Assembly: GCA_049610385.1 (NCBI GenBank)
Contig: JBMYZL010000004.1
Coordinates: 1 to 64,000, forward strand
Reading direction: 5' to 3'
Origin: JBMYZL01 sp049610385
GTDB taxonomy: Bacteria > Bacteroidota > Bacteroidia > Flavobacteriales_D > Sanyastnellaceae
Length of the DNA stretch: 64,000 nucleotides
The notes beneath the pieces are model-generated. The model made no database searches and was not told the DNA's origin. It saw nothing but the letters and a program-made list of their open reading frames with translations. The position numbers were made by a program, and so were the translations under genes. Below are positions 63,626-64,000 of this stretch, piece after piece. Positions within the stretch are counted from its first letter, which is position 1; every line of letters begins with the position of its first letter.

Positions 63626-64000
63626 TCAATTCGAACATACCTCTCCGAAAAGCCCTAGAAACAACAACATGTCTTGCACCGTCACCATGTTATTGCCATC
63701 CAAATCCCCTGGACACCCGCCGCCCGAATCATCACAGGGAATACACGATCCATCATCATACATGGCTTCGGGTTCATAATTTTCGGCGCATGGCAATGTG
63801 CAGCCAGCGCAGCTCGTGATTTCACAAGAGCCATCATCCAAATCTGCTTCGGGATTGTAATTGCAAGCAAAGTCGTAGATACAACCGGGATGGGTGCCGG
63901 GCGTTGTCGGGTTGCCATCTCCTTCTCCAAACAAACCCAAGGCATCAGCATATGTCCATCCCATTGCCCAATTCCCTTCTGCAGGGTCGAATGCACCAAT
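63626..64000 (-). CDS. C-terminal part of a Cys-rich repeat protein with dockerin-like end (N-terminus beyond right edge)
   Basis: The frame is open from the window edge to the stop at 63626, 124 residues. It reads through two Cys units (GCIYDFACNYNPEADLDDGSC and GCTLPCAENYEPEAMYDDGSC) and ends in GGGCPGDLDGNNMVTVQDMLLFL, one EF-hand loop with D-x-D-x-N spacing. This is the same C-terminal design as in the 7.8-kb gene ending at 46086. No internal start is credible because the coding pattern continues to the edge. It converges with the PagL-like gene, 10 bases apart. Confidence 0.85.
   Translation of the reverse strand: MGAFDPAEGNWAMGWTYADALGLFGEGDGNPTTPGTHPGCIYDFACNYNPEADLDDGSCEITSCAGCTLPCAENYEPEAMYDDGSCIPCDDSGGGCPGDLDGNNMVTVQDMLLFLGLFGEVCSN

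Noticed and set aside
1..64000. tRNA, rRNA, prophage or insertion-sequence genes
   Set aside because: I found no cloverleaf, transposase, integrase or terminal inverted repeats in the intergenic stretches; a covariance search could still reveal a small RNA.

Overview
The window looks like a chromosome segment of a free-living, probably aquatic member of the Bacteroidota (Flavobacteriales-like). The evidence is several secreted proteins ending in type IX secretion (T9SS) type A sorting domains, SprB-type repeats, Bacteroidota-typical families (DUF1599, the BT_3928-like DoxX protein, CtlX, M49 dipeptidyl peptidase III, a long PagL-like lipid A hydrolase), and promoter -7 elements of the TAnnTTTG type instead of TATAAT boxes. 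Gene density is very high, many starts and stops overlap, and I see no tRNA, rRNA, CRISPR, prophage or insertion sequence.

Layout. (1) 1-12392, minus strand: a block of very large secreted proteins. One is cut by the left edge (1-1417), followed by a ~2,100-residue Cys-rich repeat protein, an 800-residue SprB-repeat protein and a protein with four starch-binding-like modules. (2) 12535-16936: acyl-CoA thioesterase, small membrane protein, HU, TrmH, a MATE exporter and Fmt. (3) 16941-25953: methylmalonyl-CoA mutase (mutA-mutB), CsaA-like tRNA-binding protein, GmhB-like phosphatase, class IV aminotransferase, OppB-like permease, BT_3928-like DoxX protein, DUF1599 protein and FolP. (4) 25950-35099: a choice-of-anchor-B surface protein, a possible small gene, dipeptidyl peptidase III, then LptF/G, two glycosyltransferases and a 2-oxoglutarate oxygenase in one overlapping run. 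(5) 35168-38393: a sulfur module with TauE, a persulfide-dioxygenase/rhodanese fusion and a split YeeE/YedE pair. (6) 38486-45962: HtrA/DegP protease, Lon-N-domain protein, a lipoprotein, two guanidino-modifying enzymes (DDAH-like and CtlX), ArgS, a small membrane protein and DUF493. (7) 46086-53879: a ~2,600-residue secreted protein. (8) 54047-63615: Ffh, FolD, RibD, an EamA transporter, an M1 peptidase, a GIN-domain lipoprotein, MazG and a PagL-like hydrolase. A second dockerin-ended surface protein is cut by the right edge.

Two patterns stand out. First, an unnamed ~190-residue domain (TTYR ... YDSW.TIG ... G.W ... AQLTTDG ... G.L..Q.F..GDG) occurs nine times in four secreted proteins, embedded among Cys-rich Asp-rich repeats, HYR-like and SprB repeats. 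Two of the repeat proteins end in a single dockerin-like EF-hand instead of a T9SS type A domain. Second, at about ten genes a TAnnTT(T/C)G promoter element ends only 4-7 bases before the start codon, which predicts leaderless or nearly leaderless messages; several of these form tight divergent pairs.
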